From Pedobacter polysacchareus (GTDB lineage Bacteria; Bacteroidota; Bacteroidia; Sphingobacteriales; Sphingobacteriaceae): DNA of 64,000 nt. Of the stretch, positions 50,050-58,766 are shown piece after piece (position 1 is the first letter of the stretch; each line of letters opens with the position of its first letter). The DNA lies in the NCBI RefSeq assembly GCF_019802255.1, contig NZ_JAHYSS010000006.1:124001-188000 (forward strand), read 5' to 3'. The notes under the pieces were generated by a model. It made no database searches. It saw nothing but the letters and a program-made list of their open reading frames with translations, and was not told where the DNA came from. The translations under genes were made by a program, and so were the position numbers.

Positions 50050-51054
50050 CTATTTTCCTCTCAGTTTGCCCCATTTTAAATAGGTAGCACCCCATGAGAA
50101 TCCAGCGCCAAATGCGGTTAGCAATAGCTTATCACCGTACTTGAAATCATCTTTAAAATCCCATAAAACCAATGGAATAGTAGCAGCAGTAGTATTTCCG
50201 TAACGCTCAATATTTACTTTTACTTGTGATTCCGTTAAGTTCAGCTGATCTCCTACGGCCTGAATGATTCTTAAATTTGCCTGGTGAGGAATCAGGTAGT
50301 TGATTTGTTTGATGTCCAGATCATTTGCTTTTAAGATTGCCCTACAAGTATCTGTCATGCCCTGGATTGCGGCTTTAAACACCACACGTCCATCCTGGCG
50401 CACATAATGCAATTTCTGATCTAAGGTTTCCTGTGATGCAGGGTGTTTAGATCCACCAGCAGTAACAATAAGATTTTCCTTACCGCTGCCATCAGTTCTG
50501 AAATAACTATCAATTAATCCTACTTCTTCTTCTGTTTGTTCTAATAAAACCGCTCCGGCACCATCACCAAAAAGAATGCAGGTATTGCGGTCTTTATAGT
50601 TTACGATCGAACTGTTTTTATCAGCACCAATGACCACTACGCGTTTGCATCGGCCACTTTCAATCATACTTGCACCTAAGGTCAGGGCATAAAGGAAACC
50701 ACTGCAGGCGGCGTTGGTATCAATACCCCAGGCATTTTTCAATCCTGCTTTTTCACACACCATACTCCCCGTAGAAACCATCACGTAATCCGGAGTGGAT
50801 GTAGATACAATCACACAGTCTATATCATCCGGATTCACATTCCCATCTTCCATTAACCTCATCAAGGCTTTTGTAGCCATATCCGAAGTGGCTATACTCG
50901 CATCATTTACTATTCTCCGCTCCTTGATTCCGGTTCTGGACACGATCCATTCTTCGTTGGTATCCACCATTGTTTCCAGATCATGGTTGCTCAAAACAGT
51001 TTCCGGAACATAACCACCAACTCCGGTTATCACCGCATTTTTACGTATTCTCAT
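50050..51054 (-). CDS. fabH: 3-oxoacyl-ACP synthase III (KAS III)
   Basis: 334 residues. Catalytic triad context: Cys in DTNAACSGFLYAL (C117), His in IPHQANLRI, Asn in ERYGNTTAATIP. N-terminal AVITGVGGYVPETVLSN and EEWIVSRTGI complete the family signature. It begins fatty-acid synthesis by joining an acyl-CoA primer to malonyl-ACP; in Bacteroidota it often accepts branched primers (family knowledge). Its -7 promoter element lies about 60 bp upstream. Confidence 0.94.
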   Translation of the reverse strand: MRIRKNAVITGVGGYVPETVLSNHDLETMVDTNEEWIVSRTGIKERRIVNDASIATSDMATKALMRLMEDGNVNPDDIDCVIVSTSTPDYVMVSTGSMVCEKAGLKNAWGIDTNAACSGFLYALTLGASMIESGRCKRVVVIGADKNSSIVNYKDRNTCILFGDGAGAVLLEQTEEEVGLIDSYFRTDGSGKENLIVTAGGSKHPASQETLDQKLHYVRQDGRVVFKAAIQGMTDTCRAILKANDLDIKQINYLIPHQANLRIIQAVGDQLNLTESQVKVNIERYGNTTAATIPLVLWDFKDDFKYGDKLLLTAFGAGFSWGATYLKWGKLRGK

Positions 51055-51074
51055 TCTGTGTGCTGTATGTATTG

Positions 51075-51100
51075 AACAGGCAAGTATACCGATGCCTGTT
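51075..51100. other. Hairpin in the fabH leader
   Basis: Perfect 8-bp stem AACAGGCA/TGCCTGTT with a 10-nt loop, between the -7 box at 51113 and the fabH ATG. Possibly regulatory, or the left-over terminator of a decayed plus-strand unit (T-run on the plus side). Confidence 0.5.
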
Positions 51101-51112
51101 ATATTTTTTTTG

Positions 51113-51120
51113 CAAAGTTA
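51113..51120 (-). promoter_or_regulatory. -7 promoter element of fabH
   Basis: TAACTTTG on the minus strand, exact TAnnTTTG, about 60 bp before the fabH ATG and 5 bp past the stop of the metE remnant. Confidence 0.6.
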
Positions 51121-51124
51121 CGGC

Positions 51125-51292
51125 TTATCCAACATATTCCCGCAGTACTTTTGCAGCTGCGGGCATTTCTATTCGTGCTTTTTTTGTTTCCTCCCCGGGT
51201 CTGGTCTGCAAACCGCAATCCGGATTCCCGCAAAGTTGGTCTGCAATACGCAGTACAAGCACTTTTTTAAGCAGTAAAACCGGCTCTTCTTT
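51125..51292 (-). pseudogene. metE: Decayed 3' end of metE (cobalamin-independent methionine synthase)
   Basis: Minus-strand translation ending at the stop 51125-51127 reads ...LLLKKVLVLRIADQL, CGNPDCGLQTRPGEETKK, ARIEMPAAAKVLREYVG. The NPDCGL-TR block holds the conserved C-terminal zinc-ligand Cys of MetE, and A(A)AK..R ends the family. Only about 50 codons are recognisable; upstream (51293-51498) the match is lost and no start is visible, so this is a remnant of a ~750-residue gene. The 206 bp beyond it hold nothing I can identify. Confidence 0.78.
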
Positions 51293-51498
51293 TGATGAAA
51301 GCCTTTACAAAACACAACCACAAACGACTGACGATATGCCACTTAGCCATTTAAAACCAGTACACACGCCGAATAAGCCGACCTAAGCGCGAGCTTCTAT
51401 CTGGTGTTCAGCTCCGCATTCTTATTCCTCATTTTCTGAATACGGTCATTAAATTCAAAATAACCTATTAGTCTATGATTTTTTTCTCATTTAATAGG

Positions 51499-53253
51499 TT
51501 AAAGTGCAACAGGCAGAGAGAAACAGAACCTACTGCCTTCTCCTAAGGCACTTTCCACCCAGATCTTACCCCCTTCTGCCTCTATAAAATCTTTAGAAAT
51601 TGCTAAGCCTAATCCTGATCCAGATTTATTATTGCCGTCTGTAGGTACCTGAAAGTACTTATCGAACAATCTTTTTTGATAAACCTCTTCAATTCCTTTT
51701 CCAAAATCACGTACAGAAAATTCAATATGTCCCGCATTTTCAATCACCTGAATTACCACTTTAGACTTCTCAGAGCTATAGCGGAGTGCATTAGAAAGAA
51801 AATTGACCAATACCCAGGCTGTTTTTTCTACATCTACATAGATTTTCGGCAGGTTATTCCTGCTGATCAGCTCCAGTTCAATAGTTTTTTGCTCTGCCTG
51901 GAAGCGTACCGAATCCATAGCATAAATCGCAATCTTACGCGGATCAGATTTCACAAAATTCAATTGCAGATTGCCCGTTTCTACCTGTGCCAGGTCTAAA
52001 AGTTCAGAGGTGATTTTCAATAACCTTCCACAATCTTCCCTGATGTGCTGCACCAGTTCTTTTTGCTCCACATTCATCACACCTACCCGCTCATCATCCA
52101 TCAATTTCAAGCTCATTTTTATAGAAGAGATGGGCGTTTTAAGCTCATGGGACACCGTAGCGATAAAATTGGTTTTTGCCTCATCCAGTTCTTTAAACTG
52201 CGTGATGTTCTTTAAGATATACACCTCTCCCGCTGTTTTTCCCGTTTGAGACATCGCCACATCATTATCCGCTTCGTAGCTGGGAACAGTAATTTCTCTT
52301 TTTTCCAGCTGGAAATAGGACTCTTTCTGATCTGCATAAATCTTCATGGTTTTCTCTGCTGGTTTATCCTGAAGAATCCGGTTGAGCAGGTCATTCTTTT
52401 TCATCAGTTCCTGCGCATTTTTACCGATCACTTCCGCCCCATTCAGGTTTAAGAGTTCAGCAGCGACCTTATTGAAAAAAAGGATTTCTTTTTTCTCATT
52501 TAAACCGATAATGGCGTCCTGCATCTGCTCTATAATCGCTTCAATCCTTAGCTTTTCAGACTGGATTTTGGAGAGGTTGCTATTCTCCCATTTATTCAAT
52601 TCCTGGGCCATCGCATTAAAGGAAACTGCCAGTTCTGAAAACTCATCAGTGCCATTAAATTCCAGGCGCTGTTTGTAGTTTTTACGTGAAATTTCGCGGA
52701 TGGCTTCAGAAAATTCCTTCAAAGGATTCGCTACGAAACCGGGGAAATTCACGATAAAAGAGAATAGGATCAGGAAGCAGATAGAAGCGGTAAAAATCAC
52801 ATACAGCGCGGCTTTTTCCACGGCTTTTTGGGCGGCATCATTTTTACGCACAATCGCCGCCATATTCAGTTGATCAATCTTTCTCAATTCCGCCCTTAAT
52901 GCGGTAACGGCCTGATGAACCTGATCTTCAGTAGCACCTGGAAGCATCATTGCCTGATAGGCCTGCCCCAGAGCGGAAACTGCAGCTCCCTCTCCTTTTT
53001 CCGTTATATTTTTTCCCTCCATAGCCATGTAACGCTCAAACTCCTGCCTGGTAGCACCGGTAAGCGGCAAAGGCTGTTCGTCCAGTACCGCTCGCATTCT
53101 ACTGGTATAGCTCAATGTTTCATAATTATCCTTCAGGATCACCTTTGAACTCAATGAAATCTGATTCATGTAAAACAAAGAAATTGCCCCAAAAAAGAGT
53201 ACCACCAGGAATAGGAATCCGAATCCAAGGCGGAGTTTGGTTTTAATTTTCAT
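51499..53253 (-). CDS. Membrane PAS histidine kinase of the Kdp region
   Basis: 584 residues. TM1 (about 8-30), a helical sensor loop of ~110 residues, TM2 (about 147-168), HAMP (about 170-220), PAS (about 235-340, IEQMQDAIIGLNEKKEILFFN), HisKA with H369 in TVSHELKTP, and HATPase with NFLSNALRYS, DFGKGI and GSGLGLAISK. It lies 93 bp after the stand-alone KdpD sensor-domain gene and likely supplies its kinase half. No KdpE-type regulator is in the window; the NtrC-type regulator at 60843 is the only receiver nearby. Confidence 0.87.
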   Translation of the reverse strand: MKIKTKLRLGFGFLFLVVLFFGAISLFYMNQISLSSKVILKDNYETLSYTSRMRAVLDEQPLPLTGATRQEFERYMAMEGKNITEKGEGAAVSALGQAYQAMMLPGATEDQVHQAVTALRAELRKIDQLNMAAIVRKNDAAQKAVEKAALYVIFTASICFLILFSFIVNFPGFVANPLKEFSEAIREISRKNYKQRLEFNGTDEFSELAVSFNAMAQELNKWENSNLSKIQSEKLRIEAIIEQMQDAIIGLNEKKEILFFNKVAAELLNLNGAEVIGKNAQELMKKNDLLNRILQDKPAEKTMKIYADQKESYFQLEKREITVPSYEADNDVAMSQTGKTAGEVYILKNITQFKELDEAKTNFIATVSHELKTPISSIKMSLKLMDDERVGVMNVEQKELVQHIREDCGRLLKITSELLDLAQVETGNLQLNFVKSDPRKIAIYAMDSVRFQAEQKTIELELISRNNLPKIYVDVEKTAWVLVNFLSNALRYSSEKSKVVIQVIENAGHIEFSVRDFGKGIEEVYQKRLFDKYFQVPTDGNNKSGSGLGLAISKDFIEAEGGKIWVESALGEGSRFCFSLPVAL

Positions 53254-53346
53254 GACTGTTTGTTGTTATAAAGCATGATATGCTGTTTAAATTGTCCTTC
53301 TATTTTATATTGTGCCAGTGACCTGCATGGAATGGGGCTTACCCCA

Positions 53347-54474
53347 TTAAGACAAAATCACAAGATCAGTTTCTGTGGTTGAAATGTGTTTTAAAAGCTG
53401 GTTAAAAATAGCTGTTCTCCATACGATCTGAAAAATATTTAAATGCGGTTTTCCAATACAAATTGTGGTCACCTCTTTTTCATCTGCAATCCGCATGATG
53501 GTTTGCGTTATCTCCTCACTTTTCACTTTGATCACCTCTGCGCCAAGCTCTGTCGCCAGCTTAAAATTATTGATCAAATGCCGCTGCAAATCTAACTTAA
53601 TTCTATTACCGCCCTCGCTGCTATTCTGCACATACAGCACAATCCAGGGAGAATTGTAATAAGAAGCCAGTCTTGCGGTTTTCCGGATCACCGTCTTCGC
53701 CGTTTCATGGTTGCTGGATATACAGGCCAGAAATCGCTCTGGTCTTAATTTGATTTGTTTAGGAATTTCCAGATTAATCTTTCTTTCCAGACGATGAGCC
53801 ACCTCTTTCAAAGCCATTTCCCGAAGCTGCAGTATCTTTTCCGACTGGAAAAAATTCCCCAATGCCCGGGCAATCTTACTCTCATCATATATTTTACCGG
53901 CTTTTAAACGGTCAATCAGTTCATCAGCGGTCAAATCAATGTTGACCACCTCATCAGCAAATTCTAATATTTTATCAGGGATCCTTTCGGTAATGGCAAT
54001 GCCGGTAATTTTTTCAATTTCCGCATTCATACTTTCCAGGTGCTGAATATTGACAGCAGAGATCACACTGATTCCAGCTTCTAAAATATCAATTACATCC
54101 TGCCAGCGTTTCGTATTTTTGCTCCCCTCCACATTGGTATGTGCCAGTTCATCTACAATCACCACTTCGGGATGGATATTCAAGATAGATTGCAGGTCCA
54201 TCTCTTCCAGCTCCTTTCCTCGATAAAAGATCTTACGCCTCGGAATTATGGGAATACCTTCCAGCAAGGCCTGTGTTTCTGCGCGGTTATGCGTTTCTAC
54301 ATAGCCAATCTGCAGGTCTATCCCGTTTTTTAACAATGCATGAGATTCCTGCAGCATCCGATAGGTTTTTCCTACCCCTGCACTCATACCGATATAGACC
54401 TTAAATTTCCCCGTCCGGGAACGCTTTACGAGGTCTATAAAATCTTTTACTGCGCTAGGTTTATGCTCTTCCAT
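53347..54474 (-). CDS. kdpD: KdpD sensor/USP-domain protein without kinase domain
   Basis: 375 residues. N-terminal KdpD domain with the Walker-like GMSAGVGKT (29-37), QIGYVETHNR, VIVDELAHTN and the NIQHLESMN block, then a universal-stress-protein-like domain (about 250-370). The DUF4118 membrane part and HisKA/HATPase parts of canonical ~890-residue KdpD are missing; the next gene encodes a separate kinase. It probably senses K+ or c-di-AMP/ATP status in the cytoplasm. Confidence 0.9.
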   Translation of the reverse strand: MEEHKPSAVKDFIDLVKRSRTGKFKVYIGMSAGVGKTYRMLQESHALLKNGIDLQIGYVETHNRAETQALLEGIPIIPRRKIFYRGKELEEMDLQSILNIHPEVVIVDELAHTNVEGSKNTKRWQDVIDILEAGISVISAVNIQHLESMNAEIEKITGIAITERIPDKILEFADEVVNIDLTADELIDRLKAGKIYDESKIARALGNFFQSEKILQLREMALKEVAHRLERKINLEIPKQIKLRPERFLACISSNHETAKTVIRKTARLASYYNSPWIVLYVQNSSEGGNRIKLDLQRHLINNFKLATELGAEVIKVKSEEITQTIMRIADEKEVTTICIGKPHLNIFQIVWRTAIFNQLLKHISTTETDLVILS

Positions 54475-54480
54475 CTGGGC

Positions 54481-54642
54481 TTACCATTTAATAATCACGT
54501 AGGCTTGATCTATCAAATACCACAACAATATCGCCAATAGCAAAGCAACACTTAGCAAGGGGATTCGTTTAACAGCGGTGGTACTATAATTTCTTTTTCT
54601 CATGAATAGCTGCATTATATTTTTCATAAACACGTTCATCAT
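54481..54642 (-). CDS. 53-residue single-helix membrane protein in the kdp operon
   Basis: Minus-strand ORF of 53 residues: basic N-terminus (MMNVFMKN, MRKRNYSTTAVKR), one helix (IPLLSVALLLAILLWYLI) and a DQAYVIIKW end. Stop lies 6 bp before the kdpD ATG. Several in-frame ATGs; the first two adjoin. Positive-inside, C-out topology is predicted. Unknown, but its position between the porin and kdpD is suggestive. Confidence 0.55.
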   Translation of the reverse strand: MMNVFMKNIMQLFMRKRNYSTTAVKRIPLLSVALLLAILLWYLIDQAYVIIKW

Positions 54643-54726
54643 TTTGAAATCACGAAAGGGACAGGAAGGGGAAATCTGCCAATTTTGAGCAACAAAATGA
54701 TGAACATATTCAAATCAACTCTGATT

Positions 54727-55797
54727 TTAAAAAGCGACAGCAATACTTGCAGTCACTGCGGCATTATAATTTACCGCGGATGAGCGGCGTGTAAAGATTT
54801 TATCTTTGCTATCATACAGTTTTCCTTCCAATCTAACCACTGCATTCGTTACCGGCGCATAGTCAAGATTTAAAGAATATCCGGTTGTTTTAAATCCTTC
54901 TGCGGTTCCGGTAGCGATCAGCATTCCGTTTCTATCTTCATAATATTCTACTCTTCCTGCTACTGCCCAATTTGGGTTAAAGCGATACTGAGCGATAGCT
55001 ACCGGTGAAAGCACTTCATTTTTCGCAGATTTTCCTTTCTCTTTTTGCTGTGTACCATAATCAAATCCAAGCGTCAGACCTAAATGATCTGTGACCTGGA
55101 AGATCCCGTATACATTGTGGTAAAAACGCTGAACACGTATCGAATCTGCACCTTCCGACCCTAAGTAATTGCTATAATTGACCGTGATCTTATCCGTAGG
55201 TTTCCAGGTCAGCTGCAGCCCTCCGGCAGGCTTTGAATTTCCATCTTGACGGGTAATGCGCTGCCATCCGTTTAAGTAAAGCACCGTTGCGCTAAACTTT
55301 CCATCGGCAGTTCCGTAACTGATTTTCGCACCAGTCTCAAAATACGGCGTATTTTCAGAAGAGATATTCCGGGTCAATACCCAGCAATCTTTTGATACGG
55401 CACTTTCAAAACCGATGTGTGAGGAGAACACCCCTGCATCGATCCATAAGTTCTGAGTTTTTGACAGCTTAACCCCTGCATTTGCTTCATAAATATTTTT
55501 CAGTACACCAGGCTCAGCGGCCAGGTTTGCGTTGGCATAAGAACCGGCCATAATGGCCATATTTGCACGTACAGCACCATTGTCGTAAGCCGCTTTAATG
55601 AACCCTAAGTTCAGGGCTACTTCATTGCTGCGGTTATGGGAATAAATAAACCCCGGTCTGTTGTGATCTGAAGGTCTGTTGAAATCATAACCATAAGACG
55701 TTTCTACATAACCTGAGACTTTAATCTTGGGTTCTTCCTGACCATAAGAACAAATGGCAGTGCCTAATACAGCTGATAATGCTATTAATTTTTTCAT
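54727..55797 (-). CDS. Outer-membrane porin (BBP2-like)
   Basis: 356 residues from the ATG at 55797 (MKKLIALSAVLGTAICSYGQ), which begins a good signal peptide; the longer in-frame start was rejected. Mature part: KVSGYVETSYGYDFNRP, HNRSNEVALNLGFIKAAYD, WIDAGVFSSHIGFESA, strands to a terminal F (TASIAVAF). Matches the BBP2-type porins seen in Bacteroidota. Sits between kdpC and kdpD, so possibly a K+-linked pore (inference). Confidence 0.83.
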   Translation of the reverse strand: MKKLIALSAVLGTAICSYGQEEPKIKVSGYVETSYGYDFNRPSDHNRPGFIYSHNRSNEVALNLGFIKAAYDNGAVRANMAIMAGSYANANLAAEPGVLKNIYEANAGVKLSKTQNLWIDAGVFSSHIGFESAVSKDCWVLTRNISSENTPYFETGAKISYGTADGKFSATVLYLNGWQRITRQDGNSKPAGGLQLTWKPTDKITVNYSNYLGSEGADSIRVQRFYHNVYGIFQVTDHLGLTLGFDYGTQQKEKGKSAKNEVLSPVAIAQYRFNPNWAVAGRVEYYEDRNGMLIATGTAEGFKTTGYSLNLDYAPVTNAVVRLEGKLYDSKDKIFTRRSSAVNYNAAVTASIAVAF

Positions 55798-55829
55798 TGA
55801 TATCTCTATTTTTATCTGTGATGAAGCTT

Positions 55830-55856
55830 TCAGCAGCTTATTGTAAAAGCTGCTGA
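55830..55856. other. Hairpin upstream of porin gene
   Basis: Perfect 10-bp stem TCAGCAGCTT/AAGCTGCTGA, 7-nt loop, in the kdpC-porin gap. No U-run. Possible mRNA processing or attenuation site. Confidence 0.5.
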
Positions 55857-55968
55857 TCGCCTTCATTTGTAATTTCATTTAAGGGATTTACATAGGCCCC
55901 TTTCCGCCTCTTGTTTTGTTTGTTTTTTGATGAACTCCAGATTTTCTAAGCCTAATTTCCCGTCGGGC

Positions 55969-55990
55969 TGCCAAACCTTGTGGTTTGGCA
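55969..55990. other. Hairpin with alternative pairing downstream of kdpC
   Basis: Perfect 9-bp stem TGCCAAACC/GGTTTGGCA with a TTGT loop. On the minus strand a nearby GCTGCC can instead pair with GGCAGC that overlaps this stem, and TCCCG/CGGGA close around it, so two mutually exclusive folds are possible. Confidence 0.45.
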
Positions 55991-56028
55991 AACGCGTTTA
56001 GTTCAGGCAGCACAATCGGGAGGGATAC

Positions 56029-56595
56029 TTATTTCTTTAACTCATCGAGGGCAACATTTAATTTGAGCACATTCACTTTTGATGGACCGAATAGACCGAA
56101 CAATGGGCCTTCGGTATTTTTCACTACCAATTCCGCTACGGTCCTATCGCTTAGTTTACGGTAAGCCGCAATTCTTTTAATCTGCATAATGGCCCCGGTT
56201 TCAGAAATATTAGGGTCTAATCCACTTCCGGAAGCGGTCACCATATCCGCAGGGATATCTGCTTTTTTCAGATAAGGATGGTATTTCAATAAGGTATCAA
56301 TTCTCTCAGAGACCTGTTTTAGATACTCCTCATTTGTTGTTCCTTTGTTCGAACCTCCCGAGCCTGCCGCATTGTAACCTACAGCAGAAGGTCTGCCCCA
56401 GAAATATTCTGGTTTTGTAAAGGACTGGCCAATTAAAGCATACCCCACCACCTGACCGTTTTTAGTGATTTTTTCGCCACCACCTTCACCAGGGGTAAAC
56501 TTCCCGATGAAGGCAATAGTTAATGGATAAATGATGCAAAGCAGTACCATCAGTACTCCGGTTAATCTAAGTGATTGTATGATGTATTTTTTCAT
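56029..56595 (-). CDS. kdpC: K+-transporting ATPase subunit C
   Basis: 188 residues. One N-terminal helix (LTGVLMVLLCIIYPLTIAFIG), then IGQSFTKPEYFWGRPSAVGYN, ASGSGLDPNISETGA and LNVALDEL near the end, the KdpC pattern. It stabilises ATP binding in the KdpFABC pump. 45 bp after kdpB. Confidence 0.95.
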   Translation of the reverse strand: MKKYIIQSLRLTGVLMVLLCIIYPLTIAFIGKFTPGEGGGEKITKNGQVVGYALIGQSFTKPEYFWGRPSAVGYNAAGSGGSNKGTTNEEYLKQVSERIDTLLKYHPYLKKADIPADMVTASGSGLDPNISETGAIMQIKRIAAYRKLSDRTVAELVVKNTEGPLFGLFGPSKVNVLKLNVALDELKK

Positions 56596-56640
56596 GACAA
56601 TGTGTATTTTAATATTTTATGTGATCTTTTTAAAATGCGA

Positions 56641-58674
56641 TTAGGCCATCAGGGAAATCACCATATCAATTAATTTTATCCCGATAAATGGAGCGATTAC
56701 GCCTCCAATTCCATAAATCAGCAGGTTGCGGCGTAACAAAGCACTAGCGCCAATTGGCTTATAGGACACCCCGCGTAAAGCAACCGGAATCAATAAAGGA
56801 ATCACGATTGCATTGAATATCACAGCAGATAAGATGGCCGTTTCCGGACTGTGCAGATTCATAATATTCAGACTGCGTAAAGCAGGAATCGACACGATGA
56901 ATAAAGCAGGTACGATGGCGAAATATTTCGCCACATCATTGGCAATAGAAAAAGTAGTCAGGGTTCCTCTGGTGATCAACAACTGTTTTCCAATTTCAAC
57001 GATTTCGATCAGTTTGGTTGGGTCATTGTCCAGGTCCACCATATTACCCGCCTCTTTTGCGGCTTGAGTACCACTGTTCATGGCCACACCTACATCTGCT
57101 TGAGCCAGTGCCGGTGCATCATTGGTACCATCACCCATCATGGCAACTAGTTTGCCCAATGCCTGTTCTTCTTTGATATAATTCATTTTATCCTCAGGCT
57201 TAGCCTCCGCAATAAAATCATCTACACCCGCTTTCTGCGCAATAAACTTCGCCGTTAATGGATTATCACCAGTCACCATGACTGTTTTTACCCCCATTTT
57301 ACGCAGACGCTCAAAACGCTCGGAGATCCCTGGTTTAATGATGTCCTGCAGTTCAATGACACCTAAAGCCTGTTCGTTTTCTGAAACCACAAGCGGCGTC
57401 CCCCCATTGCTGGCAATTCTTTTCACCTGCTCTTCAATGTCCATTGGGAAAGGATTTCCCGCGGAAAGCACGATGTTTCTGATCGAATCAAAAGCACCTT
57501 TTCTAATGCGTCTGCCATCCTGAGTATCTAAACCACTAGATCTCGTTTCTGCGGTAAATTTGATGAATTTCGAACCTTCAGGAGCAGTAGTGATGAGTTT
57601 AGGGTCCTGTGCTGCTGCCAGCTCAACGATCGACTTTCCTTCCGGAGTTTCATCCGCTAAAGAACTCAACACACAGGCGTCGGTAAAGCTTTTAATGATG
57701 ATCCCAGCAGTTGGGTAAAAGTTCGTAGCCTTACGGTTACCAATGGTAATTGTTCCGGTTTTATCTAATAATAACACGTCAATATCACCTGCAGTCTCTA
57801 CAGCCTTACCTGATTTGGTGATCACATTAGCCCTTAAAGCCCTGTCCATTCCCGCAATACCGATTGCCGATAACAAACCGCCAATTGTTGTTGGGATCAG
57901 ACATACAAAAAGTGCGATGAAAGAAGCAATCGTAATCGGCGTATTGGAGTAATCAGCAAATGGTTTTAAAGTGATACATACAATGATAAATACCAAGGTA
58001 AAACCGGCTAGTAAAATCGTCAAAGCGATCTCGTTTGGTGTTTTCTGACGGGAAGCGCCTTCTACCAAAGCGATCATTTTATCCAGGAAGCTTTCTCCGG
58101 GAGCAGTGCTCACCTGCACTTTAATCTGATCTGACAGTACTTTTGTACCACCAGTGACCGATGATTTATCACCACCAGACTCACGGATTACCGGAGCAGA
58201 TTCTCCTGTAATTGCTGATTCATCGATAGTGGCAATTCCTGAAATGATCTCTCCATCTGTTGGGATAGTATCTCCTGTTTCACAGAAAAACACATCTCCT
58301 TTTTTCAATTGATTGGAAGAGCGAACTACAATGGTACCATCGCTCATTACCACTTTTGCAGGTGTTTCTTCTCTGGTTTTGCGTAAACTATCTGCTTGTG
58401 CTTTACCTCTGGCTTCGGCAATCGCCTCTGCAAAATTGGCGAACAAAACCGTTAATAACAGTACCAGGAACACTACAAAGTTATATCCGAAGGAACCCTG
58501 ACTGGAATTACTGATGGAATAAATGGTGACGAACAGCATCACAAATGTTCCAATCTCTACGGTAAACATTACCGGATTCCGGATCATCAAACGCGGATCA
58601 AGTTTGATAAATGATTGCTTTAATGCAGTATTCACTAAAGCAGGTTCAAATAATATGTTGGATTTATTTTTCAT
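56641..58674 (-). CDS. kdpB: K+-transporting ATPase subunit B
   Basis: 677 residues. P-type ATPase with TGESAPV, phosphorylation site DKTGT (D304), MGDGTNDAPALAQADVG and the KdpB C-terminal helices. It hydrolyses ATP to drive K+ uptake through KdpA. Confidence 0.96.
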   Translation of the reverse strand: MKNKSNILFEPALVNTALKQSFIKLDPRLMIRNPVMFTVEIGTFVMLFVTIYSISNSSQGSFGYNFVVFLVLLLTVLFANFAEAIAEARGKAQADSLRKTREETPAKVVMSDGTIVVRSSNQLKKGDVFFCETGDTIPTDGEIISGIATIDESAITGESAPVIRESGGDKSSVTGGTKVLSDQIKVQVSTAPGESFLDKMIALVEGASRQKTPNEIALTILLAGFTLVFIIVCITLKPFADYSNTPITIASFIALFVCLIPTTIGGLLSAIGIAGMDRALRANVITKSGKAVETAGDIDVLLLDKTGTITIGNRKATNFYPTAGIIIKSFTDACVLSSLADETPEGKSIVELAAAQDPKLITTAPEGSKFIKFTAETRSSGLDTQDGRRIRKGAFDSIRNIVLSAGNPFPMDIEEQVKRIASNGGTPLVVSENEQALGVIELQDIIKPGISERFERLRKMGVKTVMVTGDNPLTAKFIAQKAGVDDFIAEAKPEDKMNYIKEEQALGKLVAMMGDGTNDAPALAQADVGVAMNSGTQAAKEAGNMVDLDNDPTKLIEIVEIGKQLLITRGTLTTFSIANDVAKYFAIVPALFIVSIPALRSLNIMNLHSPETAILSAVIFNAIVIPLLIPVALRGVSYKPIGASALLRRNLLIYGIGGVIAPFIGIKLIDMVISLMA

Positions 58675-58766
58675 TACAATCTTTTGTTTTCAATGGTGAG
58701 AAGGCGATCAAAGGATCATTTCATCACCATATTTTTGTTTTTTATGGATGACCTAATGTGGTTTGC

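Noticed and set aside
50970..51386. Plus-strand open frame of ~138 codons upstream of fabH
   Set aside because: It is antisense to the fabH start and to the in-frame metE remnant, and has no recognisable protein features.
55798..56028. c-di-AMP riboswitch at kdp
   Set aside because: Hairpins are present but no known conserved core could be matched, and the gap is downstream of kdpC, not before kdpF.
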